Below are positions 23,734 through 35,099 of a stretch of 64,000 bases of DNA, in pieces. This DNA comes from Alitta virens (lineage: Eukaryota > Annelida > Polychaeta > Phyllodocida > Nereididae), in the NCBI GenBank assembly GCA_932294295.1, contig OW028574.1:53070797-53134796 (forward strand), read 5' to 3'. The position numbers and the translations under genes were made by a program. The stretch's first letter is position 1; each line of letters opens with the position of its first letter. The notes beneath the pieces are model-generated. The model ran no database searches. It saw only the letters and a program-made list of their open reading frames with translations, and had not been told where the DNA came from.

Positions 23734-25184
23734 TGGTGCTCAGTAATCCATCTGCTACTTTTGTTAATCTCTCACTTATTTTCAGCTGTTCCTTTTCAGT
23801 CCAGCTTATGCTCAGACACGTGTAACATTAATAATCTTCACTACCTATTATGAGCCATGCATCTTTACTCTTATTTATTGCGAGTGATACATCTACTGCC
23901 CTCACTTAGCTATCCTACCTTTACTCTCAGTAATGGTGAGCCATACTTGTGAGCAGTCTATCCTTTACTCTCTCTCTTATTGAACTACACCTATTCACTG
24001 TATTACTGTACTCTCACATATTGTGCTTTTACCCCTCTCCTGCTCTCACTTATTCATTGCCTGATGCACAAACCAACCATAAATTATATGAAAGGTATCA
24101 AATATCTGCTGCAAGGCTGTCATAAATCGTTAAGTGACAGTGGTGATATACAGAAGGGCACGATAAAGCCACAGCCTTTCACAAGCGGCTCATATTTTAC
24201 ACCAATTGCACTTTATGAGGACTGGTAAATTTCAGGTGTATCCTGGAGATAAGATGGTGAAATGGACGCACCAATAAAGCCAAGAGAAGACCAGCAATAT
24301 TTCGAATTGCCCCGAGTTAAATCACACAGTAAAAGAGAAATAAATATGTCAAATTACATCTGGAAAATGTCTTCAATGAGACTGAGTTTATTTGTTCCTA
24401 TATATGCATATAATTGACATCAGTATACCATTTGAACAAAACTAAAGAAATAAGCCTATGATTGATAATGTTATATAGGATGCAAGACAAATAAAGGGCA
24501 CTGAAATATAAGCACCATATGTCCATTTGAAATGCTATCCAATTCTGGTAGTGAGTTATATTATGTTTAATGATGTGTTTGTTAACTGGTAAGGTCATTC
24601 ATGTCCTTGCCGGTCTTCACCCACAGTGTTACTATCCTTGCCATGAGGAGACCTAGGACTTTCAAGGGCTCCGAGTCAGGAGCAAAAAAAGGTGCAAAAT
24701 GGGGTGGCTAAAATAAGCTAAAAGCAAGGTTATTTGAAGAAGTGCAAGACAGAGATTAAACTTGCCATTTGAGAGAATCATTCCTTAGAGTTCTAAACGT
24801 TCATTCCTCTTCAGTGAGCAGTTTCAAAGTCCTTCATCACACTGAAAGGCTGTGAAGTGTAAGCCAACAGGCTTTCTAAGACAATAAAATTAATGCAGCA
24901 TAAAACTCCACTGCTGACAAGGCCTTGAAAATTTGCTGTATATTTCATCTCAGTTTCTTTCATGTCGTACGTGACTCCATCATCTTAATTGATTAACTTG
25001 GAAAACTAAAAGGAATCTAACATCACAATTCTGAAGCCAAGCAAAAGAAACTCGGATCTTTCCTGACAACATGCTGCTACTTAATGCCATGATTAAATTT
25101 GCCTTTGTGTCCCCTCGATTTTGAGACGAAGTCCAGGTAAGATAATAAGATTCGTTCCTCATCGGCCCAGCATCACCCAAGTCT
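23734..25184. other. Gene-free stretch
   Basis: Degenerate minisatellite units fade out by about 24050. After that no gene or clear element is seen. Confidence 0.5.
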
Positions 25185-25311
25185 GATTGACGTAAGACCC
25201 AGATAGCTTTCAAGACCCAGATAGCTTTCAAAACCAGACAGCCTCATTTCTATATCGGCCGCCATTGTTACAACATTGTATCTATATGATTTGGAATGCT
25301 ATCTGGGAACC
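25185..25311. mobile_element. Inverted repeat with CCCAGATAGC ends
   Basis: It starts with two tandem 'GACCCAGATAGCTTTCAA' blocks and ends 'GGAATGCTATCTGGG'. 'TATCGGCCGCCATTGTTACA' lies inside. It is the same family as 20845-20930. Confidence 0.6.
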
Positions 25312-26034
25312 GACCTGGCGGCCCAGCATCAGCACTATGGGCTCTGTATTGTTGCATTTAAAAGTTTAGCCCCATGTGGCATGCTATAAGAATTTCATAT
25401 ATATAACACTACATCGCTGAAGTCTAGAACCCAGAATATCATGAAGTTTAACCTTGGTTTATAAATTTCTGTGATATAGTGCAGTAAGTGATGACCTTCC
25501 AAAAGTGCAACCTAATAAAAGTGAGATGTTGGAATGTGAAGCTTAATTGTGCTAATCAAATGCCCCAACAATCCGTCAAAATCAATCAAGGGGTACAGTT
25601 CAGTTGTGACTTTCAACCACCCACCTGCTTGTTCAAAGGGGTGAAATAACCCCACACTCTTTTCATCTTTTATGTAAACTGGCGTGTTTCCAGCACTCTA
25701 TCCGCACCCCACTCAAATCACCTTTTTGGTGCAGTTTGCACAATTTCACCTGGGTGCCAACTACACCACCTGACCGCAATATGCAGCTGTTCTAATAACG
25801 ATAAAAAATGAGCAAGAAATATGAAGATAAGAAATAAGGAAAACATGACCAGGTCATTGAAAAGCTTGTATATGCCAGCCATGACAGTATGTGAGGTGAG
25901 GCAACAACCAAGATATAGGCTAAGCATAACAATCAGGGACAACATTGGCATGACGTCGGCAATGTTGATAACGATGTTGTTCAGATGATGGCCAGTATAA
26001 AAACGATGTTTACCTGATATGGTGCTGTCTGAAA

Positions 26035-26250
26035 ATGGGCCGATTTGTGTTGATGATGGGCCGACATTGAGCAATGATGCAGTGCCGACTCCTTGCTAAC
26101 ATTGAGCCGCTGTGGCATGTTATCAGCGAGAATGTACCTCTATAGCATTCCAAATTGAGACGGCATCATTTCAACATTACTGCTGTCGGCCAACATCACA
26201 CCTATGTCAAGCCGGCGTACAATGTTATCTGGTGGATTTCTTTTAAAATC
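26035..26250. repeat. CGGCCCA/GATAGC family copies, partial
   Basis: 'TGGGCCGATTTGTGTTGATG', 'GGCATGTTATCAGCGAG', 'CTATAGCATTCCAAATTGAG' and 'GTACAATGTTATCTGG' mark at least two overlapping decayed units. A further copy lies at about 26640-26752. Confidence 0.5.
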
Positions 26251-26639
26251 GATATGGCAAGAAGTTAAGTTTCCATATCATAAAATATGTCAAATAACCT
26301 GAATTAGTTGTGGCATATCAGTCACTCTGTCAATTTTCAAGTTTTTTAATTTTTAGTATTGTTTTTTTTGTTCAACATTACGGACAAACTAGAATCAATA
26401 CTGTCACCCATGTGCCTCATTGAACCTTGGTCTATATTTAGATTGCTTCTCACAGGCAATGATGACTGTGTGTTGAAAAATTTATAAATCGAAACCTCAC
26501 ATTGTTACAAAACATGAACATGTCACAACAAGGAATGGCCTAATCACAAACTGTCAATTGTATTGAATCAATGTGATGCAGGAAAATTCTCAACATCAGG
26601 AATGCAAAATACTTTACACCTTGATGGCTAGCATGCAAA

Positions 26640-26752
26640 ACTGGGCCAACATTGGGCCGATTGGTGTCAACTGACAGTGTCAACTGACAATGCCAACATC
26701 GGCCCAACATTAGCCCACATCGAGGCGGTATGGCATGTTATCTAGGAACCAC
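26640..26752. repeat. CGGCCCA/GATAGC family copy
   Basis: 'CTGGGCCAACATTGGGCCGA', a short tandem 'GTCAACTGACA', 'CATCGGCCCAACATTAGCCC' and terminal 'GGCATGTTATCTAGGAACC' give the characteristic end and interior words of the family. Confidence 0.5.
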
Positions 26753-27439
26753 TATCTACCAATAAATTCTAATTAAATACTTCAGTTCAGACTCTGCCTG
26801 TCAGGTATATCTACCATTGTGTCATCGTCTCAGTTTTACTGCTGTCTATATATCTCTACCTCTGTCTCCACATTGGCCTATGTAGTACATATGTACTTCT
26901 CTGTGTGTGTCTGTCCATTGCTATCTTTGCATTTGTCAGCCTCGGTCACTCTGTCTCTCTGTCAATGTCCTTGTCTATCCCTTGTGTCTCCAAGTTTCTG
27001 TCTCAAGCTCCTTCTAAGTTTACACCAACAAGGTCTTTCAGAAGGTATTTCAGAACTTTGATTTCTAATTACTCATTATCTGTCGATCATTGTGTGTCAG
27101 CAACATTGAAAATATGAATTAGTTTCTCAGTCATGTATACATAATGTAACAATAGTGTAGATCAAAGATTAACTGACCTGCTCAGGAGTGTTAATCTCCA
27201 ACTCCATATCCGTTACTAAGATGCCACTGGGGTAAGATGGTAAACTCCAATCATGAACTGACAAGCCTGTGTTTGATGTGAAATCAATTCATATAAAGAC
27301 CACGAGGTAAGTGACTACTGTGGTCATAGTGATGAACATTAATAGCAACATTAATGGCACAGTCATTTGGCTGGGCACTATGAGGGTGAAGCTATGTCAG
27401 TGTGTGACAGATGAGGGCTCATCTGCCCCTGCGAATCAA

Positions 27440-27625
27440 TGGCCCAGCAGAAATGGCCACAAAAGGCGAAGGTGAGGCGGGTTGACTGTGTGCATCCAAG
27501 CGTGACCTCATCGCGTCCTGGTAACCATGGAAACCTATCATGGAAGCACACCTCGCTGGGTCCATGTGCAAGGCTCACTAACAGCAGCTGCCGTGGGCAG
27601 GACTTAATGTTCATACACTGCCCCT
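27440..27625. promoter_or_regulatory. GC-rich island with an RFX X-box-like site
   Basis: GTAACCATGGAAAC at 27521-27534 is close to the known RFX X-box palindrome (GTTGCCATGGCAAC). The surrounding 180 bp are much more GC-rich than the neighbours and contain TGACCTCATCGCG. Open frames exist on both strands but without convincing splice sites, so I favour a regulatory or conserved non-coding element over a gene. Confidence 0.35.
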
Positions 27626-28950
27626 TAAATGCTGTAATAATCGTTAAATTAATGTTTGTGTGATCCACTAGTTCTGACTCAAGATATTTGTTCGATCATG
27701 TTCTGGTTTTCAGCAGCCTTTTCTGCAAGAATACAGCATCAAGCATCATGCAAGAATGTCATTTCACAATTTCACATGTAACGTCCAGGAGGTATCACCC
27801 TAAATGATATTAGAAATCGTAGATTAGAAAATTGATTTTTTATTCATTCTAAGCACCATCCCCCCTTTTTTTCAGATATCAGAAAAAGAAATTTTTTGGT
27901 GGAGCTCAATAAATGGTTGTCAGAATTAACCAAAAAAAGCAAAAGTTGTTATCATGCTTTCTACTGGTCGATGTAGAAATAGAATAGAATTATACTTTAT
28001 AACCTATAAAGGTATTTTTATAACTTTGGGGGAAAAGTAGTCATGAAAAATAGCAACAAATATCTAACAAGCCAAACTTAATTAGAAGTATAGCAACATT
28101 TATAAGGCCCATTATTTGGTATATTGAGGGCATCAAACATGTCAAACTTTATACTGTCTGGTGGGCATATAACATGCAAATGACACACTTCAGTGATGAT
28201 TGGGCTGGCTGGGACTTTAACACTAGTGACGCAGGTGAAATAAAAAAAAACATTCTAAATTCTAAAGGACAGGCAATGTTTGATACATGACATTTATCCA
28301 AGCTGTTAGACAATCAATTTCATCAATGTTTGTTCTATTGAGCAACGCAATTTTCCACTCAGCATGGGGTGCTAGGGGCAAAGTATATCAACTATGGGTG
28401 AAAAACAGTTTCAGGGGAAACAAGAAAATCGATTCAACAGGACAAAAAAAAGCTGACTAAAAAGTGCAAAAAAAGGAGAAAAAAAGAAAGGAAATGAAGT
28501 GAAACAATTGTGATTCCTCTATGACAAATCGCAGCAGAATATGTATAAAAGTAGCAACCACACGAATGGGGTATTTCTATGTCTCTTCACCCTTGAGCTA
28601 CAGCATCAAACATGCAAACTCTGCATCAAAAGACGAAACTAATTTTTCTTCTTCCTGGAGGGATTTACTTAGAGGAAGGCTTTTGTCTGGCAAGGATACA
28701 CATCAGAGATATTTCAATGTCTGAAGTATCATTAGTCAGGCTTTTAAGGCATAATTCAGTTATCTTGACAAATGTATCATTCATATCTTAATTGGAGTTT
28801 TGAGTGTGTTTGTGACAAGAAAGAAGAATCATTTATGCAAAAACTGGGCAAAATGGGTAGAACTATTCTCCCATTTCTTGGGAACAACATCATACATTGG
28901 TGTTTGGATAGTTTTCTTTGAAATAGTAATGGAACTGTGAATGATATAAA
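27626..28950. other. Gene-free stretch
   Basis: I see no exon or recognisable element. A-rich and T-rich tracts occur at about 27840-27900 and 28440-28490. Confidence 0.5.
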
Positions 28951-28952
28951 AG

Positions 28953-28988
28953 AAAGATTAGTTAGTTGGTTGGTTGGTTGGTTGGTTC

Positions 28989-29023
<35 letters not shown>

Positions 29024-29121
29024 GGTTGGTTGGTTGGTTGGTTGGTTGGTTGGTTGGTTGGTTGGTTAGTTGGTAAGTTAGTTGGTTAGTTAGTTGGTTA
29101 GGTTAGTTAGTTAGTTAGTTG

Positions 29122-29184
<63 letters not shown>

Positions 29185-29326
29185 GGTTAGTTGGTTGGTT
29201 AGTTGGTTGGTTGGTTGGTTGGTTGGTTGGTTGGTTGGTTGGTTGGTTGGTTGGTTGGTTGGTTGGTTGGTTAGTTGGTAAGTTAGTTGGTTAGTTAGTT
29301 GGTTAGGTTAGTTAGTTGGTTAGTTG

Positions 29327-29396
<70 letters not shown>

Positions 29397-29397
29397 A
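28953..29397. repeat. (GTTA/GTTG)n tetranucleotide array, about 440 bp
   Basis: Blocks of GTTG and blocks of GTTA alternate. A distinctive interruption 'TTGGTAAGTTAGTTGG...TTAGGTTAG' occurs twice with a 205-bp offset (29071 and 29276), showing a higher-order duplication inside the array. Confidence 0.95.
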
Positions 29398-29754
29398 TAA
29401 ATAACAGCATAATGTTTTTGTGATTATGAAATTAACAACATGCAATGAATAAATACAAAACAAAACTCACAGAATGTTTGAAATATAAGCACCACAGTTG
29501 CCAGAGGGCATTCATGTTTGCAAGTTCCTAAAATCTTCAAGGCTATGATATTTAAGTCTTTTGTTACTTTTAGTGTCTTACAAGTTAATTCCAGCAGAAA
29601 TGCTACCTGCAGTTGTATTAAGTTAAGACTTAGTCACCTTTATACATTTTTAATGTGTTTGGAATGACTAAACCCCTCCTTCATGCATAGTAATTGGTAA
29701 CTATGAGCCACAATGTCAATGTCCTAATGCCACTGCAACTGAAGCTTAGTAAAC

Positions 29755-29935
29755 TTATATGACCAGCTGCCAGAGGCAGACGTAATGATGAGATTATAAG
29801 GCTTGTGTTCCACACAATGTTACACATTTATTCCATTGGTGGGGTTTTTCAATTGCCTCAGCATAGACATCGGGTATGAGGCACCTCCAAATTAACATGT
29901 TACGCGATCGATAAAGTTGGTCTATGTCATGGATT
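29755..29935 (-). mobile_element. SINE-B copy
   Basis: On the + strand the order is 'GACCAGCTGCCAGAGGCAGA', 'CGTAATGATGAGATTATAAG', 'TGTTACACATTTATTCCATT', 'CCTCAGCATAGACATCGGGT' and 'CACCTCCAAATTAACATGTT'. This is a clean example of the SINE-B 3' segment and body. The tRNA-like head is missing or decayed. Confidence 0.7.
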
Positions 29936-30639
29936 GCAAACTAAGGTCATATCAAATAAAATTAAGATATCTCCAGGATTTGTAGTGCAATAACATGTAA
30001 CCATTATTAAGTGCACACAATTATGATTTGTTTCATAAGTAAAGACCAAGAAAGACCACAAAACAAGTTTTAGTATGCCATATTTAGGCGGCCATAATGC
30101 CACCTAACCTGCTCCCAGCATACAGCCTATACCCTGCACCAGGTCATTCGGCAAAACCTCATTGGCTGAAACCAGAGAAATATGCTTCAATCCTCCCATA
30201 ATGGAGCAACCAGGCAAAGATGGGTACATCAGGTTTCGGGTAACATGAGGAAATCCTCCCAATACGATTAGCTATTCTGCCTCAGAAGCAGGCGACTCTT
30301 ATGTTTCCCTATTCAATTATAAATAGCGGAGCTACCCTCGGACAAACTGAATTCAAGGTTATCGTATGTCAAATGCATACGACGAATATGACCCCAAGGA
30401 TTTGGGCCAGCTTGTGTGATTGCATTTCTAGGAAAAGGGTTGTTATTGCGTTTGTGTGAGCAGAAAATATTTTCTGAATAGAATATATCCAAGTATGTAG
30501 ATATATATGAGGATGATATGTTGACAAATGGTCCCACGATGGCATGACATATCTAACAGAAACCCAACTGGTGATGCATGGCAACATCCAGGAGAATTAA
30601 TAATATTTTTTGTCATATTATTTATTCAATGAAACAGTT

Positions 30640-30835
30640 TATATAGGGATAGCATAGTGCAACACTCTAAGAAAAGTTCTTGCCATGGACTATGTTTGAT
30701 TGATTGGCATTGAGGTTTACCCCATGGGTGGGGTCTTTTACTTGCCTCAGCATAGACACCAAATACAAGGCACCATCATACAAGACCTTCTCGTCCAAAT
30801 TGGAACTGAAATGGCGGTCTAGCATTTAACTTCAG
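30640..30835 (-). mobile_element. SINE-B copy, GGCAAGAAC-type 3' end
   Basis: It contains 'AAGTTCTTGCCATGGACTAT', 'ACCCCATGGGTGGGGTCTTT', 'TGCCTCAGCATAGACACC', 'AAATACAAGGCACCATC' and 'AACTGAAATGGCGGTC'. The 3' end is the AAGTTCTTGCC type, as at 4.3 and 60.2 kb. Confidence 0.65.
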
Positions 30836-31689
30836 TCACCTTCCATGGAAGTCCTGAACAATTGGTTTCCGCCTCAAAACAGCTAAATGCCATTCTCATA
30901 AAACCCAACAGGTATAAGGTACAACGATATGGTAAGGACTACAACCCTCACCAATTCATCACTATGTCTGTTGATACATGTTAATATGATAGTTATATGT
31001 CCATTATCAGAAGTATCATTACAAAATATTTCGCTAATATGAAAGTATCTAATCTAATTCAAGTTGTTTGAAAGGAGTGACACAGCAGAAAACAACGCCA
31101 CATCTGACAATGATGTAGATAGGTTGTCTGAACTTAGTTTGGTGTCATGGGACCTGGAGTGTTCTGTTGACACCTGTGATGTTTGTTGACACTCTCTTCC
31201 TCATCCCGGCTGGCTCCAGATGAGCTCCCCAGTTGCACCATTTCACTCGCATCTCTGCACTAAGAGGTTTTGGGAGGCAAGCTTCATCAATCCTTCATGG
31301 TCCCCAGGAGCTGGGACTCATCAGTCGTGTAAAGCGGTTAATGCACACTTCTGAACCCGTTATGTTCTTCTAACAGTAGTAGTTGTAAGTAGAAAACAGC
31401 CATTGTAGATAGTAATAAAGATCTCATAAGAAATGCAGAAATGAGGGTTCTTTCACCAGATTAGTGATGTGGTTTTGCAGTGGGCCTGTTGGTCTGCCAA
31501 ATATGCCATAATGGACACTGAAAGGAAGTCTAAGGAAATGAAGTTGCATACAGGATATGTCAGTTATTGCATTATGTTCTAACAAACTGCGGTTAATGTT
31601 ATTGGTACACTGAAAATCTCTTAGGTAAAAGTTTTAGTCACATGCGGACTAACTTTTCTGAGGGGTATTGACTTAAGGGAACACTGTCA

Positions 31690-31860
31690 CGAGTAGGGAT
31701 GGCAAGTGAGCGCGGATGATGAAAAATTGTTAATCGTGCTTATCCTTGTTCATATGTAATTCACTCGCTGAGCGATGTACGGATACTCGTGCTAATCCAT
31801 AGAACACTCGTAGTCCCTCCAGATCACTCGTGAATATCCGGGGTGAGGGCAAAAGTTTTT
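31690..31860. mobile_element. Possible hAT-type MITE remnant
   Basis: TAGGGATGGCAAGTGAGCG resembles a common hAT terminus (CAGGGATGGGCAA type). It is followed by repeated CACTCG/ACTCGTG words and ATCCG words to about 31840. The other end and an 8-bp duplication were not found. Confidence 0.3.
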
Positions 31861-31948
31861 AAACATGTCTAAAAACTTTTTACAGGAATCACTGTTCAAT
31901 ATGTCTAAGAAAGTTTACGTTAGCTGTTTTTACTAACTAGTCCAAATG

Positions 31949-32063
31949 ATTTTCAGTGTACAGTGGTAAATGAACTTCACGAGAGCATGCAATGTCATGC
32001 ATATAAAATTTGCATGGCATTGCATGCTCGGGAAATTCATGTATACCAGTGTACGCTGAAAAT
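31949..32063. other. 115-bp near-perfect hairpin (miRNA-like or MITE)
   Basis: ATTTTCAGTGTACAGTGGTA on the left pairs with the reverse complement of the right end (ATTTTCAGCGTACACTGGTA). The middle has GAGCATGCAATGTCATGCA paired with its near-complement, giving arms of about 53 nt and a loop of under 10 nt with few mismatches and a 3-nt bulge. It may be a small MITE or an inverted-duplication precursor. Confidence 0.6.
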
Positions 32064-32260
32064 ATGCTGGACCATCGTATAGGCTACATGCGAGAGAGCC
32101 GTTCCACACTGTGCAAACATTGTACTGTCTTAGTCAATGGGAATTCTAGATTCACATGACATCCTCTGGAGCTTAGACTAAATTTATTTTTCCAGATGAT
32201 AATAAACATAAAATGTATGAATAGATTAGTCATGGTCCTCATGGACATTAAACAACATAT

Positions 32261-32320
32261 GCCTTAGAGGGGTCTCGATCCCTACAACATTTCCATTTTG
32301 CTCAGAGACCCCTCAAAGGC
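32261..32320. other. Short hairpin (GCCTTAGAGGGGTCTC)
   Basis: Arms of 16-18 bp (GCCTTAGAGGGGTCTCG and its near-complement) flank about 26 bp of loop. No other role is visible. Confidence 0.6.
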
Positions 32321-32810
32321 AAATTGAGTTCTGCTAAAAGAAATGTACAATGTATTAAGAAGTACACAAATTTAGCAAAGTTGAAATACTAAAATGTACA
32401 CCACAGCAGCTGATTTCTAACGCATCTTAAGATGGCCAAAATTGAAAAGCATTTATGATATGTTGCACACAGCTGAGAGGGTTGGTTGGTTGTTTAATCA
32501 GTGACTCAGAGACTCCATATCATTGGCATTTGATAGTCTGCTAGTCTGACATGTGACAGTCACTACAAGCAGTCTCAACAAGCAGCATGTATTTGATCAG
32601 TAACTCATTGACCTGCTTGCCCAGTCATCAGCCATGCTTCCTGTGTGTTTACCCCAGCAAGGCAGCTGCAGCAGTTGATTAGCTATGGTGCCCTTAACAC
32701 GAGAGAGGGCTGAATGCAGATCTAGCTAATACAACAGGTCTTCTTCTCTGACATATTGACCTTAATTTGGAAGGTCAGCTGGTGCTGGCAGGTTATTAGT
32801 GGAAGAACCG

Positions 32811-32821
32811 CCAGAGGGCAC
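32811..32821 (+). promoter_or_regulatory. CTCF-like core motif
   Basis: CCAGAGGGCAC fits SYAGRKGGCRS at all positions, preceded by ACCG. It is a single site, so the match could be chance. Confidence 0.3.
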
Positions 32822-33624
32822 CACTGGGCAGCCTATGAATCATGCATTACATGAGACAAGTGGTGGCGCCACTGTCTTCATAATATTAAACCCTATCCTT
32901 CACTTAGTGTGTCCTTTTACAGTGCACCAGAACATCCAAGGATCTACAACCCCTCGGGGTGTCGTCACATTGTAGTGGTTGGGCCCTGAGTCCTATGGCA
33001 GATGTCCCAATCTGCTTCTTGGGCCCTCTGAGACACCCACAATGCTCTCAGCTCATTCATTCTCATGTGAGCATCTGACCTATCAGCATGCAGCAATGCG
33101 CACACTTGTATTCAACTGCTATTTCGCCTCTATTCACTATTCATTGCTCTTTCCAGCCATTAGCTCTGATTGCCTGCAACACACAGCATCAATGCACGAG
33201 CAATCTGCTATGTGCAGCCTCTGATTCAATTATCTGAAAATTTTCGTTTTTGCTGTGCATCCTAATCGCTTCCTGAGAGAGTCTTAAAGATCAAGTATTT
33301 TCTTGAATCAGTTCCTTTTATTTTAATTACAGTTATATAGATCTAGCACAGTGGGAATCTTTATGATAAAGATCTTTAACTATTTCGAACAAGATAACTG
33401 ACAAGTTAGTCAGCTGTATCTAACAATTGGTCAGCCTGACATGCTTTTGATTAAGACGTCAGTCATCATGACTAACATCTTTTAATTGACACAGTAATAT
33501 CATATATGATGCATTTGTATATCAAACATGACATTGACTTACTTGTTTTATAAATGTTAATACTTAAATATTGCTTCTCATTCATAAAGATTAAATTCTT
33601 TGTCAAAAGCATTAACTTGCTAGA

Positions 33625-33700
33625 TTGGTGGTGGGTGAGACAGGCTTTACGTCCCATATTTTTGCACCAGATAGGGTAGATCAAGGCAGGCAGGTAGCTC
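33625..33700 (-). mobile_element. SINE-A-related 3' tail fragment
   Basis: 'GGTGGGTGAGACAGGCTTTA', 'CGTCCCATATTTTTGCACCA' and 'AAGGCAGGCAGG' correspond to the 3' half of SINE-A on the minus strand, with several differences. Matching pieces lie at 53998-54062 and, inverted, at about 62395-62440. Confidence 0.55.
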
Positions 33701-33808
33701 TCCAAACATAGGCTGCACTGTAGGAATACCCTCACCTTACGCCCACATAACACACGAACACAAAATAGATTGTTCGCCGATATTTATTTATTCCTTGGCA
33801 GAATATTA

Positions 33809-33936
33809 CAGCAGATTCCATAGACTTGGACACTTAACTCCAGAGGACGTCATATGAATCCAAGCCTCCTATTTGCAAAGGCAGTCCACTAACCAATGGG
33901 ATTCTTGTTAAGTTTCCAAGTCAAAGAAATCTACTG
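33809..33936. mobile_element. Foldback MITE, sibling of 14694-14878
   Basis: CAGCAGATTCC on the left mirrors GAAATCTACTG on the right. 'GACTTGGACACTTAACTCCA' and 'AAGTTTCCAAGTCAAAG' form the next arm pair. It is flanked by TTA and TAA. The centre carries 'AACCAATGGGATTC', as in the larger sibling. Confidence 0.7.
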
Positions 33937-34179
33937 TAAACGGCTAGACAAATATCCCAAAACCAATAGACTTGTTAGCGAAAACATCTTATCAGGGTTG
34001 GGTTAAGGTTAGGGAGGCTTTGATATCATTTACATCCCCTCAGTTAAATATAAAACAACTGGTCATACATCGTTTGTTATATTACATCATGTCAGGGATG
34101 TATTGAATTAAATAAAATCACCACTCCTTGTCAATTGTATTTCATAGGCTATAGCTGTATTAGGTTGCTACAGCTGTCT

Positions 34180-34272
34180 AGAGTCGACCATATTTATGAA
34201 TCTACTGTATGCACACTTTTTAACCTTTAGCAGAAACGCTAAAAAGGCACTGTAGATTCTATAAATTCATAT
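34180..34272. repeat. Small inverted repeat with GAATCTACTGTA words
   Basis: 'CCATATTTATGAATCTACTG' is mirrored about 45 bp later by 'CACTGTAGATTCTATAAATT'. It may be a third, short relative of the CAG...CTG foldback MITEs. It ends just downstream of the methyltransferase gene's poly(A) signal (minus sense). Confidence 0.45.
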
Positions 34273-34286
34273 GACCAAGAACTAAT

Positions 34287-34292
34287 TTTATT
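34287..34292 (-). terminator. Poly(A) signal AATAAA of the methyltransferase gene
   Basis: AATAAA on the minus strand lies about 163 nt downstream of the stop codon at 34455-34457. It is the first canonical hexamer I find after the stop. Confidence 0.5.
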
Positions 34293-34454
34293 TATATTAC
34301 ATATATATGCAGAGAAATATCCAATACTAGATATAAGGCAAATGGTGCATCAAAAAGGACATACTTATATACATATGTATATATATATGACATACATACA
34401 TGTAATAAGGGTAACTCCTCCAAGATAAATATATATTGCAAGTGAACAACAGCA

Positions 34455-35061
34455 TCACAAATCAGCCATATCAATTGGGGATGTTATGTCTCTTCTGAAT
34501 ACAGCCACATTATGTTGGAGATGAATCATGGATGCAGCCTTACGTAGCATCTGAGTTTCCGTAACTCTATGAGTGAATCCTAATTTTGCTAATGCGAAAG
34601 CCACATAATAAAAGGGTTGGTTGTTAATGTGTTGGACGCCATCTTGGCCTGGTATTGCCCAACTGATTATAATTCCTTCCACAGCGTGCCTCACAATGTT
34701 GTCCAAATAGGTGCTTTCAAATTCTTTTGGAATGTGCTCAGCTACTTCCAAAGATATTATCCAATCATATGCTGGTAGTCCATATTGTGGAATGGTCAAG
34801 TCTAGATACTTCACTTTGCCTCGGCTCACAACATCGTAGAATGGACCACCATCGTAAGCTAGAAAATTAGAAAATTAAGGGAATAGAAATAATGACAGGT
34901 GCCCAATTCTAATCTATTCTTCATAAAACTTGTTTTGGCAAATGATACACCGTCCATTATTCACTGAACATCTGGCCACAACATCCAAAGGTAAACTTCA
35001 GATAAGATAAGATTAGAATATATTAGAATATATTAGAATATATAAGATTATATAAGATTAT

Positions 35062-35099
<38 letters not shown>

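Noticed and set aside
25718..26074. A 118-codon minus-strand frame with hydrophobic stretches
   Set aside because: Part overlaps the CGGCCCA repeat family, and the frame has no family motif or splice context; hydrophobicity follows from T-rich codons.
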